Positions 45,947-53,878 are shown, numbered from the stretch's first letter. The stretch: DNA of 54,962 bases from Caldilineaceae bacterium (GCA_020433455.1 JAGRCP010000067.1:1-54962); one strand, 5' to 3'. The notes: generated from the sequence alone by a model not told the origin. Numbers and translations: made by a program.

Positions 45947-46165
45947 CTATGGCGGAGGGCGCGTTTGCGGTCGAATGCGCTGTAAAATACTCATCGCCCG
46001 ACCACAATGAGGACAGAAAACAGACGTGATCTGTTTCTCCGACGGTCGGTCTGTTGTCGATGAATCTGTGGTTGTCCGCGTTGTCATAGCGAGCAACTGT
46101 CTGGCCTGAGCCAACCGTTTACGATTGCCCGGCGACTCCAAAGTCGCCGGGTAAATAATATGCAT
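45947..46165 (-). pseudogene. C-terminal remnant of a transposase with a zinc ribbon
   Basis: A 72-residue frame contains LAQARQLLAM and then SVFCPHCGRAMSILQRI. This layout (helix, linker, CxxC and a basic tail) is typical of the C-terminus of IS91-like transposases. No catalytic part is present. An intact 10-base hairpin (CCCGGCGACT/AGTCGCCGGG, 46128-46151) lies in it. The rest of 45472-46246 shows only short, unsupported frames. Confidence 0.4.
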
Positions 46166-46246
46166 CGCCCGCCTTGAGCTTGCTTGCTGTCACTGTCAGC
46201 GGTTGAAGCCTGGCAGGGCTTGCTAACGCCGCCGTCAGTGGCCAGG

Positions 46247-46363
46247 TCAGATCCTTAATTCCGCCGGCACGAGTATCTCCTGGTCAAGCTTTTCTCCCAT
46301 CTCATTCTCAAATAGAAGAGCGGTCGAAGAACGCGCCATCCACTGAGCAAGCCGGCGGATCAT
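46247..46363 (-). CDS. Possible 38-aa peptide overlapping the DUF1905 gene
   Basis: An ATG overlaps the stop of the DUF1905 gene (ATGA) and opens a 38-residue frame, starting MIRRLAQWMARSSTALLFEN and ending VPAELRI. The overlap suggests translational coupling. It has no homologue I recognise and could equally be the C-terminal rest of a former longer DUF1905-type protein after a frameshift. Confidence 0.25.
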   Translation of the reverse strand: MIRRLAQWMARSSTALLFENEMGEKLDQEILVPAELRI

Positions 46364-46644
46364 CCCACCGAAAGATAAATCCGGACCTCATCGCCTTCGT
46401 CCACCCCTTCCGCCCGGCGGATGGCCGCCTTGATCGGCACGAGATAGAGGCCGTCCTTGGGAAAGAGCGAAGTTGTCCACCGGCTGCCGCCCATACGACA
46501 GGTGACGGGAATGACGCCCCAGCCGTAGGTGACTGAATTCGAGATCATGCGCAACCCCGCGCTCTCTTCCGGCGGCACGGTCACAAAATACCAGGGCGCG
46601 GGGCCTCTCCAATACCAGATAGGGCCGGTCACTTCAAATTCCAA
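46360..46644 (-). CDS. DUF1905 protein
   Basis: Small beta-barrel protein of 94 aa. GPIWYWRGPAPWYFVTVPPE, WGVIPVTCRMGGSRWTTSLFPKDG and LVPIKAAIRRAEGV are the characteristic DUF1905 segments. The start is a TTG at 46644, preceded by AAGGA at 9 bases; no ATG lies upstream in frame near it. The function of the family is unknown. In some bacteria it is fused to a YdeI/OmpD-associated domain, which is absent here. Confidence 0.78.
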   Translation of the reverse strand: MEFEVTGPIWYWRGPAPWYFVTVPPEESAGLRMISNSVTYGWGVIPVTCRMGGSRWTTSLFPKDGLYLVPIKAAIRRAEGVDEGDEVRIYLSVG

Positions 46645-46714
46645 ATGGGGTTATCCTTTTCCGGAGACAAGGGTGACTTTCTTTCATGCATGAATTGGCC
46701 GCGACTGTCGGTCC

Positions 46715-46732
46715 TCAATCACGCATCACCTA
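46715..46732 (-). repeat. Heptamer pair at the epimerase 3' end
   Basis: After the TAG stop and one G, the minus strand reads TGATGCG and TGATTGA in tandem. The three stops fall in different frames. Confidence 0.55.
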
Positions 46733-47725
46733 TTCCTGCTCATGCCAGGCAGCCAGCAGCGCTGCTTCCCGTTCGGGCGTGAGACCAGCGTTCATGGGCG
46801 TGTCGGCCGGGCGGGACTGGGCCCAGGCCAGCGTGTCGCGGATTGTCTCCGCCAGCGGACGAAAGGTCAATCCCGCGGCAAACGCTTTGTCACAGACGGC
46901 GCGCTGCATATCCAGAGCCGATTCGGGCAGCCAGAGGGGCATCTCCACATAAGGACCGACCTCATGCGCCGTCAGAAAAACCTCGTCCACCCAGGTCAGA
47001 GTCGATCCGGACTCAGGGTCCACCGTCTCCCGACACGCCTCCAGGACCGCGCTTATGGTCAGGGGGTAATCCGGCCCGGTGGCGTTGTAGATCCCCGTCG
47101 CGCCCGCTTTCACCATGCCTACGGTCCACTCGGCCAGATCGCGCACGTCGATGATCTGCACCGGCGCGTCAGGCTGCCCCGGAGCCAGAATCTCGCCGCT
47201 CCGGGCCATGCGCAGCGGCCAGTAGGTGAAGCGGCCGCTCTGGTCGTCCGGCCCGACGATGAGCCCCGGCCGGATCACAAGCGTGCGGCCGGGCATGGCC
47301 GCCTCCGCCGCCTCTTCGCACAGCGCCTTGAGCCCGCCGTAGGTCTCGCCGGTCACCGTTTCCACGCTTGCATCTTCCAGACGATGGATCGGCGCCTCTT
47401 CATCCATGGCGAGTGATGTCCCCCATAAATAGACTGAAATCGTGGAGATGAAGCAGTAGAGATCCACCGAATCGGCCAGAAAGCGCGCCGATGCGTCCAC
47501 CTGGCGGGGGAGATAGCCGCAGGTGTCAATCACTGCATCCCAATGGCGGCCGTCCAAGGTGCGCAAACCCCCGTCCCGGTCGCCCTGTAATTTCTCCACC
47601 TGGGGAAAGAGGTTGGGATTGCTCTGCCCGCGGTTGAAGAGCGTGACGTTGTGGCCCCGGCTTAGAGCCGCGTCCACCAGATGCTTGCCCAGAAAGCGGG
47701 TCCCGCCCAAGATCAGTAGGTCCAT
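46730..47725 (-). CDS. NAD-dependent epimerase/dehydratase-family protein
   Basis: Extended-type SDR of 331 aa. The cofactor motif LILGGTRFLGKHL is at the N-terminus, followed by LFNRG (basic residue for NADP or NAD). WDAVIDTCGYLPRQV and YCFISTISVY contain the active-site strand, and YGGLKALCE provides Tyr and Lys of the catalytic pair. IDVRDLAEWTV is a family marker. This branch resembles plant chloroplast RNA-binding/epimerase-like reductases whose substrates are unknown. The ribosome-binding site is weak (GGAA). The next gene upstream starts more than 90 bp away. Confidence 0.82.
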   Translation of the reverse strand: MDLLILGGTRFLGKHLVDAALSRGHNVTLFNRGQSNPNLFPQVEKLQGDRDGGLRTLDGRHWDAVIDTCGYLPRQVDASARFLADSVDLYCFISTISVYLWGTSLAMDEEAPIHRLEDASVETVTGETYGGLKALCEEAAEAAMPGRTLVIRPGLIVGPDDQSGRFTYWPLRMARSGEILAPGQPDAPVQIIDVRDLAEWTVGMVKAGATGIYNATGPDYPLTISAVLEACRETVDPESGSTLTWVDEVFLTAHEVGPYVEMPLWLPESALDMQRAVCDKAFAAGLTFRPLAETIRDTLAWAQSRPADTPMNAGLTPEREAALLAAWHEQE

Positions 47726-47819
47726 TTGTCTTTATTCCCTTTTGTGCGTGCGATGGACAGCTCGGCTCACCTGGACTTGACGCTGACGGTAGGCGGGCAT
47801 TTTGCCTAGACCCGATCAG

Positions 47820-48437
47820 TCAGCATTCTTGCAGCGACGTTTGGACCATGATCCGCACAGCCTGAGCCATGGTTTCGCGCGACAGGCTCGGCATATCCTG
47901 GCGCTTGCTCACGACCTGTTCGTGGAGATAGGGCAGGTGGACAAAGCCCGCGCGCACGGGCAGCTCTTCGACCGCGATGGCGTGCATCACGCTGTAAAAG
48001 AGGCGGTTGCAGAGATAGAGCCCGGCCGAATTGGATATCTTCGCCGGGATCCGGGCGCATTCCAGTTGGTTCACCATAGCAGCAAGCGGCAAGGTGGAGA
48101 AATAGCCTACCGGCCCTCCCCGGACAATCGGCTCATCCCGGGGCTGATGGCCCCCGTTATCGGGAATAGTGAAGTCGTCCAGATTGACGGCTACCCGTTC
48201 CGGGGTGATGCGCGAACGGCGTCCTGCTTCACCCAGCATAAGGACCGCATCCGGCTTTGTCATGCGTATGTGGGCAATGGCCATGTCCGGGGCCTGAAAG
48301 CGTTCCACGGGCAGCTCGATGACATCGACTTCTATATCGGGGAAGTCCATGCCGTCTACGGCGCGCGCCGTTTCCAGCGAGGGGTTGATGGTTTCACCGT
48401 TGAACGGCTCAAAGGCCGTGATCAGCACTCTTTGCAT
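47820..48437 (-). CDS. pcp: Pyroglutamyl-peptidase I (C15 family)
   Basis: Cysteine peptidase of 205 aa removing N-terminal pyroglutamate. The catalytic triad is visible: E80 in ITPERVAVN, C143 in SNSAGLYLCN and H167 in VHLPYLHEQ. The N-terminus RVLITAFEPFNGETINPS is the family signature. ATG 48437 has AAGGA upstream; an earlier ATG at 48473 overlaps the preceding gene. It follows the DUF488 gene by 16 bp, so the two are probably one transcript. Confidence 0.9.
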   Translation of the reverse strand: MQRVLITAFEPFNGETINPSLETARAVDGMDFPDIEVDVIELPVERFQAPDMAIAHIRMTKPDAVLMLGEAGRRSRITPERVAVNLDDFTIPDNGGHQPRDEPIVRGGPVGYFSTLPLAAMVNQLECARIPAKISNSAGLYLCNRLFYSVMHAIAVEELPVRAGFVHLPYLHEQVVSKRQDMPSLSRETMAQAVRIMVQTSLQEC

Positions 48438-48453
48438 GACGGGGTTCCTTGCT

Positions 48454-48813
48454 TCAACTTTCTCTTGAATCATCGTTGTTCAAAATATCGCGCAGGACGA
48501 CCGCTTCATTGTGCGTTTCATCCTTGGCCGCATAGATCAGGGTCACCTTGCCCCGTGCGGCCATCTCCTTCAACTGGGCCAGGGCCGGGTTGTCTTTGAG
48601 TTCGGCCCGGTAGCGTTCCTGAAATTCGGGCCATTTGGCCGGATCGTGGCCGAACCACTTGCGCAGTTCGGTAGAGGGCGCCACGTCCTTCAGCCACAGA
48701 TCGAGTTGCGCTTTCTCCTTGGAGACGCCCCGGGGCCAGAGACGGTCAACCAGCACCCGCTTTCCGTCCGTGGGTTCAGCCGCCGCGTACGCACGTTTGA
48801 TGGAGACGTTCAT
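48454..48813 (-). CDS. DUF488 (YeaO-like) protein
   Basis: Protein of 119 aa starting SIKRAYAAAEPTDGKRVLVDR and continuing RLWPRGVSKEKAQLDLWLKDVAPSTELR in pieces typical of YeaO; the family WPRG motif and the C-terminal KVTLIYAAKDETHNEA are clear. The function of DUF488 proteins is unknown. ATG 48813 matches family length; upstream ATGs at 48852 and 48921 are rejected. A perfect 22-base inverted repeat lies just upstream. Confidence 0.82.
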   Translation of the reverse strand: MNVSIKRAYAAAEPTDGKRVLVDRLWPRGVSKEKAQLDLWLKDVAPSTELRKWFGHDPAKWPEFQERYRAELKDNPALAQLKEMAARGKVTLIYAAKDETHNEAVVLRDILNNDDSRES

Positions 48814-48854
48814 GCCGTTTACCTGACCTTTCTTATTGAGTCCAGTGCTCATCC

Positions 48855-48914
48855 TTGATACGTGGTGCGTGATTGGCAGCGAACGTTTGCCTCCAATCAC
48901 GCACCACGTATCAA
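48855..48914. repeat. Perfect 22-base inverted repeat made of heptamers
   Basis: The arms at 48855-48876 and 48893-48914 are perfectly complementary around a 16-base loop. From its second base each arm reads TGATACG, TGGTGCG, TGATTGG outward to inward. It lies after DUF1761 and before DUF488, both on the minus strand, where it can act as a terminator. Confidence 0.75.
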
Positions 48915-48947
48915 AAACCAATTACATGTATTCTCCAGGAGCCCCAA

Positions 48948-49364
48948 TTATCCCATTGTAACGAGAATCAGGCTAGCGACGGTAATGCCGACCAGATGGT
49001 AGGCTCCGCTGATCGCGCCGTAGAGAAGCGGGCGGGGAATATTGGGGTTAATGGCGATGTTGACGGTGTTGGCCACCAGATAGCCCAGACCGACAACCAG
49101 CGCAAAGAGCAGCGCACCTCCATAGCTGCCGACGGCGAGCGCGTTCATAAGCAGCGCGCTGGTCAGGGTGATGACCAGGGTGCAGAGCGCGGGGCCGACG
49201 ATGAAGATGGGCGCTGACGGTTGGGCCGGTTCGTTTTCCCGCCCCAGAGAAAGGGCATAAGGCTTGGGAAAGAAGACCGTGAACCAGAGCGCGCCCAGCA
49301 GAAAGTAGGGTACGAACGCAAGCAGGACGCCCAGCCAGTTCAAATCCGAGAATAGGTTGATCAT
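48948..49364 (-). CDS. DUF1761 membrane protein
   Basis: Integral membrane protein of 138 aa with four hydrophobic helices (about 8-30, 52-72, 78-100 and 112-136). LNWLGVLLAFVPYFLLGALWFTV is typical of DUF1761, a small family of unknown function. GGAGATG lies before the ATG. It follows the WYL-domain regulator gene by 76 bp in the same direction, so that regulator may control it. Confidence 0.78.
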   Translation of the reverse strand: MINLFSDLNWLGVLLAFVPYFLLGALWFTVFFPKPYALSLGRENEPAQPSAPIFIVGPALCTLVITLTSALLMNALAVGSYGGALLFALVVGLGYLVANTVNIAINPNIPRPLLYGAISGAYHLVGITVASLILVTMG

Positions 49365-49440
49365 TGTTCTACATCTCCTGTGTGTGAAAGGTAACGATCA
49401 GAAAACTTCATCAGGAGTATAGAACGGGGCTGTGACAGCC

Positions 49441-50157
49441 CTATGTCAGGGGTGTAGAACGCGATTCGTAGTAGCGGTCAAAATATTCCTGCAGGGTCAT
49501 CTCATGCGGCGCGAATTTTTCCGACAGCACCGCCAGTTTGCCGATTCTGTCCAGGCGAAAGTAGCGGAAGTCTTTCCGCAGGCGGCACCACGCCACCAGC
49601 AGCCAGCTCTTTTGCGTGCTCAGCAGGGCGAAGGGCTCAACGGTTCTGTCGGTTGTCCGGCCGCCTTCGTTGGTGTACTCAATCTGCACCAGATAAAAGT
49701 TGGTCAGGGCGAACTGCAAAACAGACAGATTGTCGCTGGTCCTTTCGATGCGCCGGATGCGGCTGAACTGGGTTCGCTCCGCCAGCAGGTTGGCCTTCTC
49801 CTTGTTGCTCCCGCTCAGCACGGCTTTGATCTTGGCGATCGCGGTCGAATAGTCATGGACCAGGGACGCGTCTCTGTTGTTCAGGACCAGTTGCTCGGCC
49901 GCGATGAGCGAGTTCGCCTCGTTTTCCGTGAACATGACGGGCGGCAGCCGGTAATGCGCCATCAGGCCGTAGCCTTTGCCTTCCTCCACATAAATGGGGA
50001 TCCCAGCATCTTCCAGCGCCCGCATGTCCCGGTAGATCGTCCGGACGCTGACCCCATGTTGCGCTGCCAGTTCGGGCGCGGTCACAAGCCGCTTGGCTTG
50101 CAGTTGGGTGATGATAGCCGTCAACCGCGAGATTCGTTTTGCGCCGCTATCGTTCAT
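49441..50157 (-). CDS. YafY/DeoR-like regulator with WYL domain
   Basis: Transcription factor of 238 aa. The N-terminal winged helix (RISRLTAIITQLQAKRLVTAPELA to GVSVRTIYRDMRALEDAG) is followed by a WYL ligand-sensing domain (about 140-225, including SWLLVAWCRLRKDFRYFRLDRI). WYL domains bind nucleic acids or small ligands and are common in stress and phage-defence regulators. This size and layout is the YafY/YobV type, often encoded beside small membrane or enzyme genes. The DUF1761 gene is the likely target. Confidence 0.85.
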   Translation of the reverse strand: MNDSGAKRISRLTAIITQLQAKRLVTAPELAAQHGVSVRTIYRDMRALEDAGIPIYVEEGKGYGLMAHYRLPPVMFTENEANSLIAAEQLVLNNRDASLVHDYSTAIAKIKAVLSGSNKEKANLLAERTQFSRIRRIERTSDNLSVLQFALTNFYLVQIEYTNEGGRTTDRTVEPFALLSTQKSWLLVAWCRLRKDFRYFRLDRIGKLAVLSEKFAPHEMTLQEYFDRYYESRSTPLT

Positions 50158-50290
50158 CCATGTGACTTTCCGGCGTAGTATTCTTCCTGGTTTTGCTGTA
50201 CGCCAACCGCACTTGTCATGCTGTCTGCCTGCGGGCGCAAAGCAATGAGGAATAGTGGATTAGTCCGAGTTCGCGAACCGCTGGATTTAG

Positions 50291-50704
50291 TTACTCGCTG
50301 CCGGTAGCAAAACGCTGCCGGAGCCAAAAGAAGATCATCCGCCAAACCAGCAGAAAGAGCCCGCCCAGCCCAATGGTGATCGCCATAAAGATGACGATAA
50401 TCGTCGCCTGTCCGTTGAGCCAGGCGCGCACAAGCAGCGCCAGGGGCGCGCCCACCAGCCAGGCGGTGAGGGCGCGCCACATGAACGTGCGCAGGGTCAT
50501 ACCGCGCGATAAAGTCAGCGCGCCCCAGAGCAGGGCCACCACGGTCCAGGGCAGCACAATTTCGGCCGAAGCGCTTAAGAGACGAGGCAGGGGATTGGCC
50601 GCTACCAGTCCATGCTCCATCTGGCCGATAAAGACAAAGAGCCCCAGGGTGATCCAATCGCCCGCGAGCAGGAGAATCGTTTGTCGTCCGAAATTTTTCA
50701 TCAT
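50291..50704 (-). CDS. DUF3054 membrane protein
   Basis: Integral membrane protein of 137 aa with four helices (about 10-28, 46-64, 80-95 and 100-122). LLLAGDWITLGLFVFIG and LPWTVVALLWGAL fit DUF3054, a family of unknown function found in Actinobacteria and Chloroflexota. It is divergent from the ferredoxin gene. An FNR-like box at 50786-50799 and a TATGAT -10 at 50758-50763 sit in proper positions for its transcription, so it may belong to the low-oxygen or NO response. Confidence 0.75.
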   Translation of the reverse strand: MMKNFGRQTILLLAGDWITLGLFVFIGQMEHGLVAANPLPRLLSASAEIVLPWTVVALLWGALTLSRGMTLRTFMWRALTAWLVGAPLALLVRAWLNGQATIIVIFMAITIGLGGLFLLVWRMIFFWLRQRFATGSE

Positions 50705-50757
50705 CAGCTTTGCTGTATTTCCGGTTTCGTTGAGGATTACCTGAATGGATGGCTGAA

Positions 50758-50799
50758 ATCATAGCCCAATTTTGTGCGTTCGGCCATGATTGGGATCAA
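50758..50799 (-). promoter_or_regulatory. FNR-like class II promoter of the DUF3054 gene
   Basis: ATGAT-TGGG-ATCAA (50786-50799) differs from the FNR consensus at one base. TATGAT on the minus strand (50763-50758) puts the box centre at about -41.5 if transcription starts near 50751. Confidence 0.55.
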
Positions 50800-50885
50800 G
50801 TTGCAGACTATTCCCGGCATAGGGCGGGATGCATGCAAAATTGAATCGTCATTCCAAGGACCAAAGAGCCGAAAAATCCCCGGAC

Positions 50886-50927
50886 TTGATTTAGATCAAG
50901 GCCGATCCGGGCCGCGCGTCGTATTCT
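50886..50927 (+). promoter_or_regulatory. Perfect FNR box and class II promoter of the ferredoxin operon
   Basis: TTGAT-TTAG-ATCAA (50886-50899) is a perfect FNR-type palindrome. TATTCT (50922-50927) lies where the -10 of a class II activated promoter belongs, with a start expected near 50934 and the ferredoxin ATG 45 bases later. Confidence 0.75.
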
Positions 50928-50978
50928 TGCCCTGCGACTGAGGTCGGGCGCTGGAATAGCGACAGGCGGATTACCCCT

Positions 50979-51245
50979 ATGTTTGATGAACTCTGGCTTC
51001 CCATAATCGACCGCATTCGCTGCACAGGTTGCGGGGATTGCGTGATCATCTGCCCTGCTCACGCTTTGGCATTGAAAGGCGGGAAGGCCGTCCTGGTTAA
51101 GCCATTGGCGTGCAATTATTGCGCCGACTGCGAATCGGTTTGCCCGACGGGAGCCGTCAGCTTGCCTTATCGGATTGTCCTGGCAGGCGAGATCGACTCG
51201 ACCGAGCTTGACAACGGCTCTGATCACATTTCTGCATCTGTGTAG
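50979..51245 (+). CDS. 2[4Fe-4S] ferredoxin
   Basis: Ferredoxin of 88 aa with two full cluster motifs: C15, C18, C21, C25 (CTGCGDCVIIC) and C45, C48, C51, C55 (CNYCADCESVC). A 25-residue tail follows the second cluster. It starts an FNR-controlled transcript, with a DUF2249 gene 141 bp downstream and an NnrS-like gene beyond. The context suggests electron transfer in anaerobic or nitrogen-oxide metabolism. AGGCGG lies 9 bases before the ATG. Confidence 0.88.
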   Translation: MFDELWLPIIDRIRCTGCGDCVIICPAHALALKGGKAVLVKPLACNYCADCESVCPTGAVSLPYRIVLAGEIDSTELDNGSDHISASV

Positions 51246-51386
51246 CTTAAAATTTTCAGGTTCTTGCGGAATTCATGCGGTCCGTTTTCTGCAACGCGGT
51301 GCGCTACGGCGCGCCTTCGCGCATCAATCACCTGCGTGAAATTCGGCTGGACCAATTTTTACAAACTTTTCGGAGGAAATTCAACC

Positions 51387-51623
51387 ATGAGTGAAGAGAC
51401 CGTTCTGGATATCCGCACCATCCATCCCATGCACCGTCATCCCATGATCTTCGAGCGGTTCGATGGGTTGGCCGGCGGTGAAAGCTTTGTCCTGGTCAAT
51501 GACCACGATCCCAAGCCCCTCTTCTATCAGTTTCAGGCCGAACGCTCGGGTCAGTTTACCTGGGAGTATCTGGAGCAGGGGCCTGAAGCGTGGCGGGTGG
51601 AGATCGGTCGGGCGACAGCCTAA
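51387..51623 (+). CDS. DUF2249 protein
   Basis: Small TusA-like protein of 78 aa: LDIRTIHPMHRHPMIFERFD, FVLVNDHDPKPLFYQF and WEYLEQGPEAWRVEI are the DUF2249 segments. These proteins are common next to denitrification and NO-response genes in bacteria, and their biochemical role is unknown. GGAGG precedes the ATG at 7 bases; a longer frame beginning at 51264 is rejected. Its position after the FNR-controlled ferredoxin supports a nitrogen-oxide or low-oxygen role. Confidence 0.85.
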   Translation: MSEETVLDIRTIHPMHRHPMIFERFDGLAGGESFVLVNDHDPKPLFYQFQAERSGQFTWEYLEQGPEAWRVEIGRATA

Positions 51624-51627
51624 GCGT

Positions 51628-51676
51628 AATTGTCCGCTTTCAAGTTAGCGGCTTGCTGTTTTGACCGCCGCCCGGG
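51628..51676. repeat. Repeat family C, copy 2
   Basis: Matches 6911-6959. It runs directly into the family B copy at 51667, so two repeat families are joined here. Confidence 0.5.
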
Positions 51677-51738
51677 AGCGCCGGACTCCAGTCCGGCAAA
51701 CCATGCCGAGCCGGAGCTTGGCGCTCCCGGCGACAAGC
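51667..51738. repeat. Repeat family B, copy 3, full form
   Basis: The first 32 bases (51667-51698) are identical to 20826-20857. An outer inverted repeat (CCGGGAGCGCC near the start, GGCGCTCCCGG near 51719-51730) encloses the inner hairpin, so this copy looks complete. Confidence 0.7.
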
Positions 51739-51760
51739 CTCAATCGCCCTGCTCTTTGCG

Positions 51761-51836
51761 GGTAACCATACAGATTCCTCCGGGAGGGTCTGCGGAGAAC
51801 GCGCTGCTTTTAGAGAGAAACCTCCCGGAAGACGTG
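51761..51836. repeat. Hairpin element family A, copy 3
   Basis: It begins GGTAACCATACAG, carries the core CTCCGGGAGGGTCTGC and the opposing arm AAACCTCCCGGAAG. It lies just before the NnrS-like gene and makes that gene's start uncertain. Confidence 0.65.
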
Positions 51837-51936
51837 CGGTGTCGTGGAAGCGTCTGCGTTGGCGACTGTTCGTCTGTCCGCTGCGTCGCGTCTCCCTGCA
51901 ATTTTCCGAATCGATAGAGAAGGTCGCATATCTTCT

Positions 51937-53073
51937 GTGAAGCAACAACCTGCATCCACGCAACCCGGCTCCCGCTACCGGCAACGCGCGCCGCTCATGC
52001 TCATGGCCGCGGCCGCGCTGTTGGCCGGACTTTGGGCCGGACTAATCCGCATCGGCTGGCCCTTGCCGCCGCTCCTCCCCCGCCTGCCCGCGGATCACGG
52101 GCCGCTTATGGTTTCCGGCTTTTTGGGCACGCTCATCGCACTGGAGCGGGCCGTGGCGCTGGCGCAGATCCGCAGGCAGCGCCTCTACTACCTGGCTCCG
52201 CTATTGGCCGGGCTGGGCGCAATTGCTTTCTTTTTCCCTGTGCCCATGGCCATCCCCAAGGGGTTGGGCGTGCTGGGCGCGTTGGGGATGCTGATTATCT
52301 TTGCGGTGATCATCCGCATGCAGACCACCACCGATCACGTGGTTATGGGCGCGGGCGCGCTTTTCTGGCTCATCGGCAACAGCCTCTGGCTGGCGGGGCG
52401 GCCTCTCTTTCAGGTCGTGCCCTGGTGGACGGGCTTTCTAGTGTTGACCATTGCCGGCGAACGGCTGGAACTGAGCCGGGTGCTCATGCTCACCCGGACG
52501 GCGCGGCTCTCGTTCCTGGGCATTATCGGACTTTTTGTTGTGGGGCTGCTGCTCTCGCTGGGGGCGGCGGATGGGGGAATCCGGCTGGCGGGCGTTGCGC
52601 TGATTGGACTGGGGCTCTGGCTTTTCCGCTTCGACATCGCCCGGCGCACCGTCCGCAAATGGGGCTTGACCCGCTATATCGCGGCCTGTCTGCTGCCGGG
52701 CTATTTTTGGCTGATTGCGGGCGGTTTGCTCTGGGCAGTCTATGGCGCGCAGTATGCGGCCGGCCCCATATACGATGCGCTCCTCCACACCATCTTTCTG
52801 GGCTTCGTCTTCTCCATGATTTTCGGTCACGCGCCCATCATTGTCCCCGCGATTGTGGGCTTGCAGATTCCCTACACGCCGATTTTCTATGTCCACCTGG
52901 CGCTGCTCCACCTCTCGCTCATCCTGCGCGTCAGCGGCGATCTCCTCTTCCTGCCCGGGATCCGGCGCTGGGGCGGATTGCTCAATGAGGTCGCGATTCT
53001 ACTCTTTCTGCTGGTAACGGTAATCGTGATCCGACGGGGAAGACAACGCGATAGCGCCCCTTCTCACCCCTGA
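51937..53073 (+). CDS. NnrS-like integral membrane protein
   Basis: Polytopic membrane protein, 378 aa from GTG 51937, with about 11-12 helices. HGPLMVSGFLGTLIALERAVAL and HTIFLGFVFSMIFGHAPIIVPA contain the histidines conserved in this NnrS-related family. NnrS proteins are heme- and copper-containing and linked to NO resistance and denitrification. An upstream GTG at 51844 would add 31 residues that look non-coding and partly overlap the end of a repeat element, so the shorter form is preferred without a strong ribosome-binding site for either. The gene lies downstream of the FNR-controlled ferredoxin and DUF2249 genes. Confidence 0.65.
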   Translation: MKQQPASTQPGSRYRQRAPLMLMAAAALLAGLWAGLIRIGWPLPPLLPRLPADHGPLMVSGFLGTLIALERAVALAQIRRQRLYYLAPLLAGLGAIAFFFPVPMAIPKGLGVLGALGMLIIFAVIIRMQTTTDHVVMGAGALFWLIGNSLWLAGRPLFQVVPWWTGFLVLTIAGERLELSRVLMLTRTARLSFLGIIGLFVVGLLLSLGAADGGIRLAGVALIGLGLWLFRFDIARRTVRKWGLTRYIAACLLPGYFWLIAGGLLWAVYGAQYAAGPIYDALLHTIFLGFVFSMIFGHAPIIVPAIVGLQIPYTPIFYVHLALLHLSLILRVSGDLLFLPGIRRWGGLLNEVAILLFLLVTVIVIRRGRQRDSAPSHP

Positions 53074-53114
53074 TCCGCCTGGACCGGAGCCTTTCTCCGC
53101 GCCGGGCCCAACTT

Positions 53115-53133
53115 CCCGGCCGCCGCGGCCGGG
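53115..53133. terminator. Hairpin between the NnrS-like and VIT genes
   Basis: CCCGGCCG and CGGCCGGG form a perfect 8-base stem with a 3-base loop between these convergent genes. Confidence 0.55.
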
Positions 53134-53185
53134 TGCTGGGGCAAAAATCCTTGAATTTCCTCCACAAACGCACCCCGGCCGCCTG

Positions 53186-53878
53186 CTAAACGACCGTGCC
53201 AAAGAGGCGGCCGACAATCGCCGTGGCGATCATGGCCAGTATGCCCCAGATGGTCACCCGGACCGCGCCGGTCAACATGCCGGCGCCGCCTGCCCGGGCC
53301 GCCAATCCGCCCAGGAGCGCCAGGCTCACAAGCGAGCCGATCGCGACCAGGAGGATGACCGACGCGGGAGGGCTGACGAGGGCCAGGATGAGGGGGACCG
53401 CCGCGCCCACGGCAAAGGTCGCGGCCGAGGCGACCGCAGCCTGGATGGGGCGGGCGACGTGAATTTCGGTTAGCCCCAACTCGTCCCGGGCGTGGGCCCC
53501 AAGCGCGTCGTGGGCCATCAACTGATCGGCTACCTGTTGCGCCAGGTCCGCGTCCAGCCCGCGCTCGACGTAGATGTCGGCCAGCTCCCGCCGTTCCCCC
53601 GTTGGGTCATCTTCCAGTTCCTGGCTCTCGCGCGCCAGGTCGGCCTTTTCCGTATCCGCTTGAGAGCTGACCGAGACATATTCGCCCGCGGCCATGGACA
53701 TGGCCCCTGCAACCAGGCTGGCGACGCCGGCTGTCAAAATTTCGCCTCTGGACGCGCTGGCGGCCGCGACGCCTACGACCAGGCTGGCCGTTGATAGAAT
53801 TCCGTCATTGGCTCCCAGAACAGAGGCGCGCAACCAGCCGATTCGTTCCGAATAGTGTCGTTCATGATGTCTGCTCAT
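53186..53878 (-). CDS. VIT1/CCC1-family iron/manganese transporter
   Basis: Membrane protein of 230 aa. LRASVLGANDGILSTASLVVGVAAA is the conserved first helix, and GAMSMAAGEYVSVSSQADTEKADLARE carries the metal-binding helix with its Glu residues, as in vacuolar iron transporters. Five hydrophobic segments are seen. The cytosolic loop (about 75-125) holds further acidic residues used for metal capture in the plant enzyme. AAAGGA lies before the ATG. Bacterial members export or sequester Fe2+ or Mn2+; the direction here is not known. Confidence 0.87.
   Translation of the reverse strand: MSRHHERHYSERIGWLRASVLGANDGILSTASLVVGVAAASASRGEILTAGVASLVAGAMSMAAGEYVSVSSQADTEKADLARESQELEDDPTGERRELADIYVERGLDADLAQQVADQLMAHDALGAHARDELGLTEIHVARPIQAAVASAATFAVGAAVPLILALVSPPASVILLVAIGSLVSLALLGGLAARAGGAGMLTGAVRVTIWGILAMIATAIVGRLFGTVV

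Noticed and set aside
45847-46029. 60-codon plus-strand frame in the accessory patch
   Set aside because: No start signal and it overlaps the transposase remnant on the other strand.
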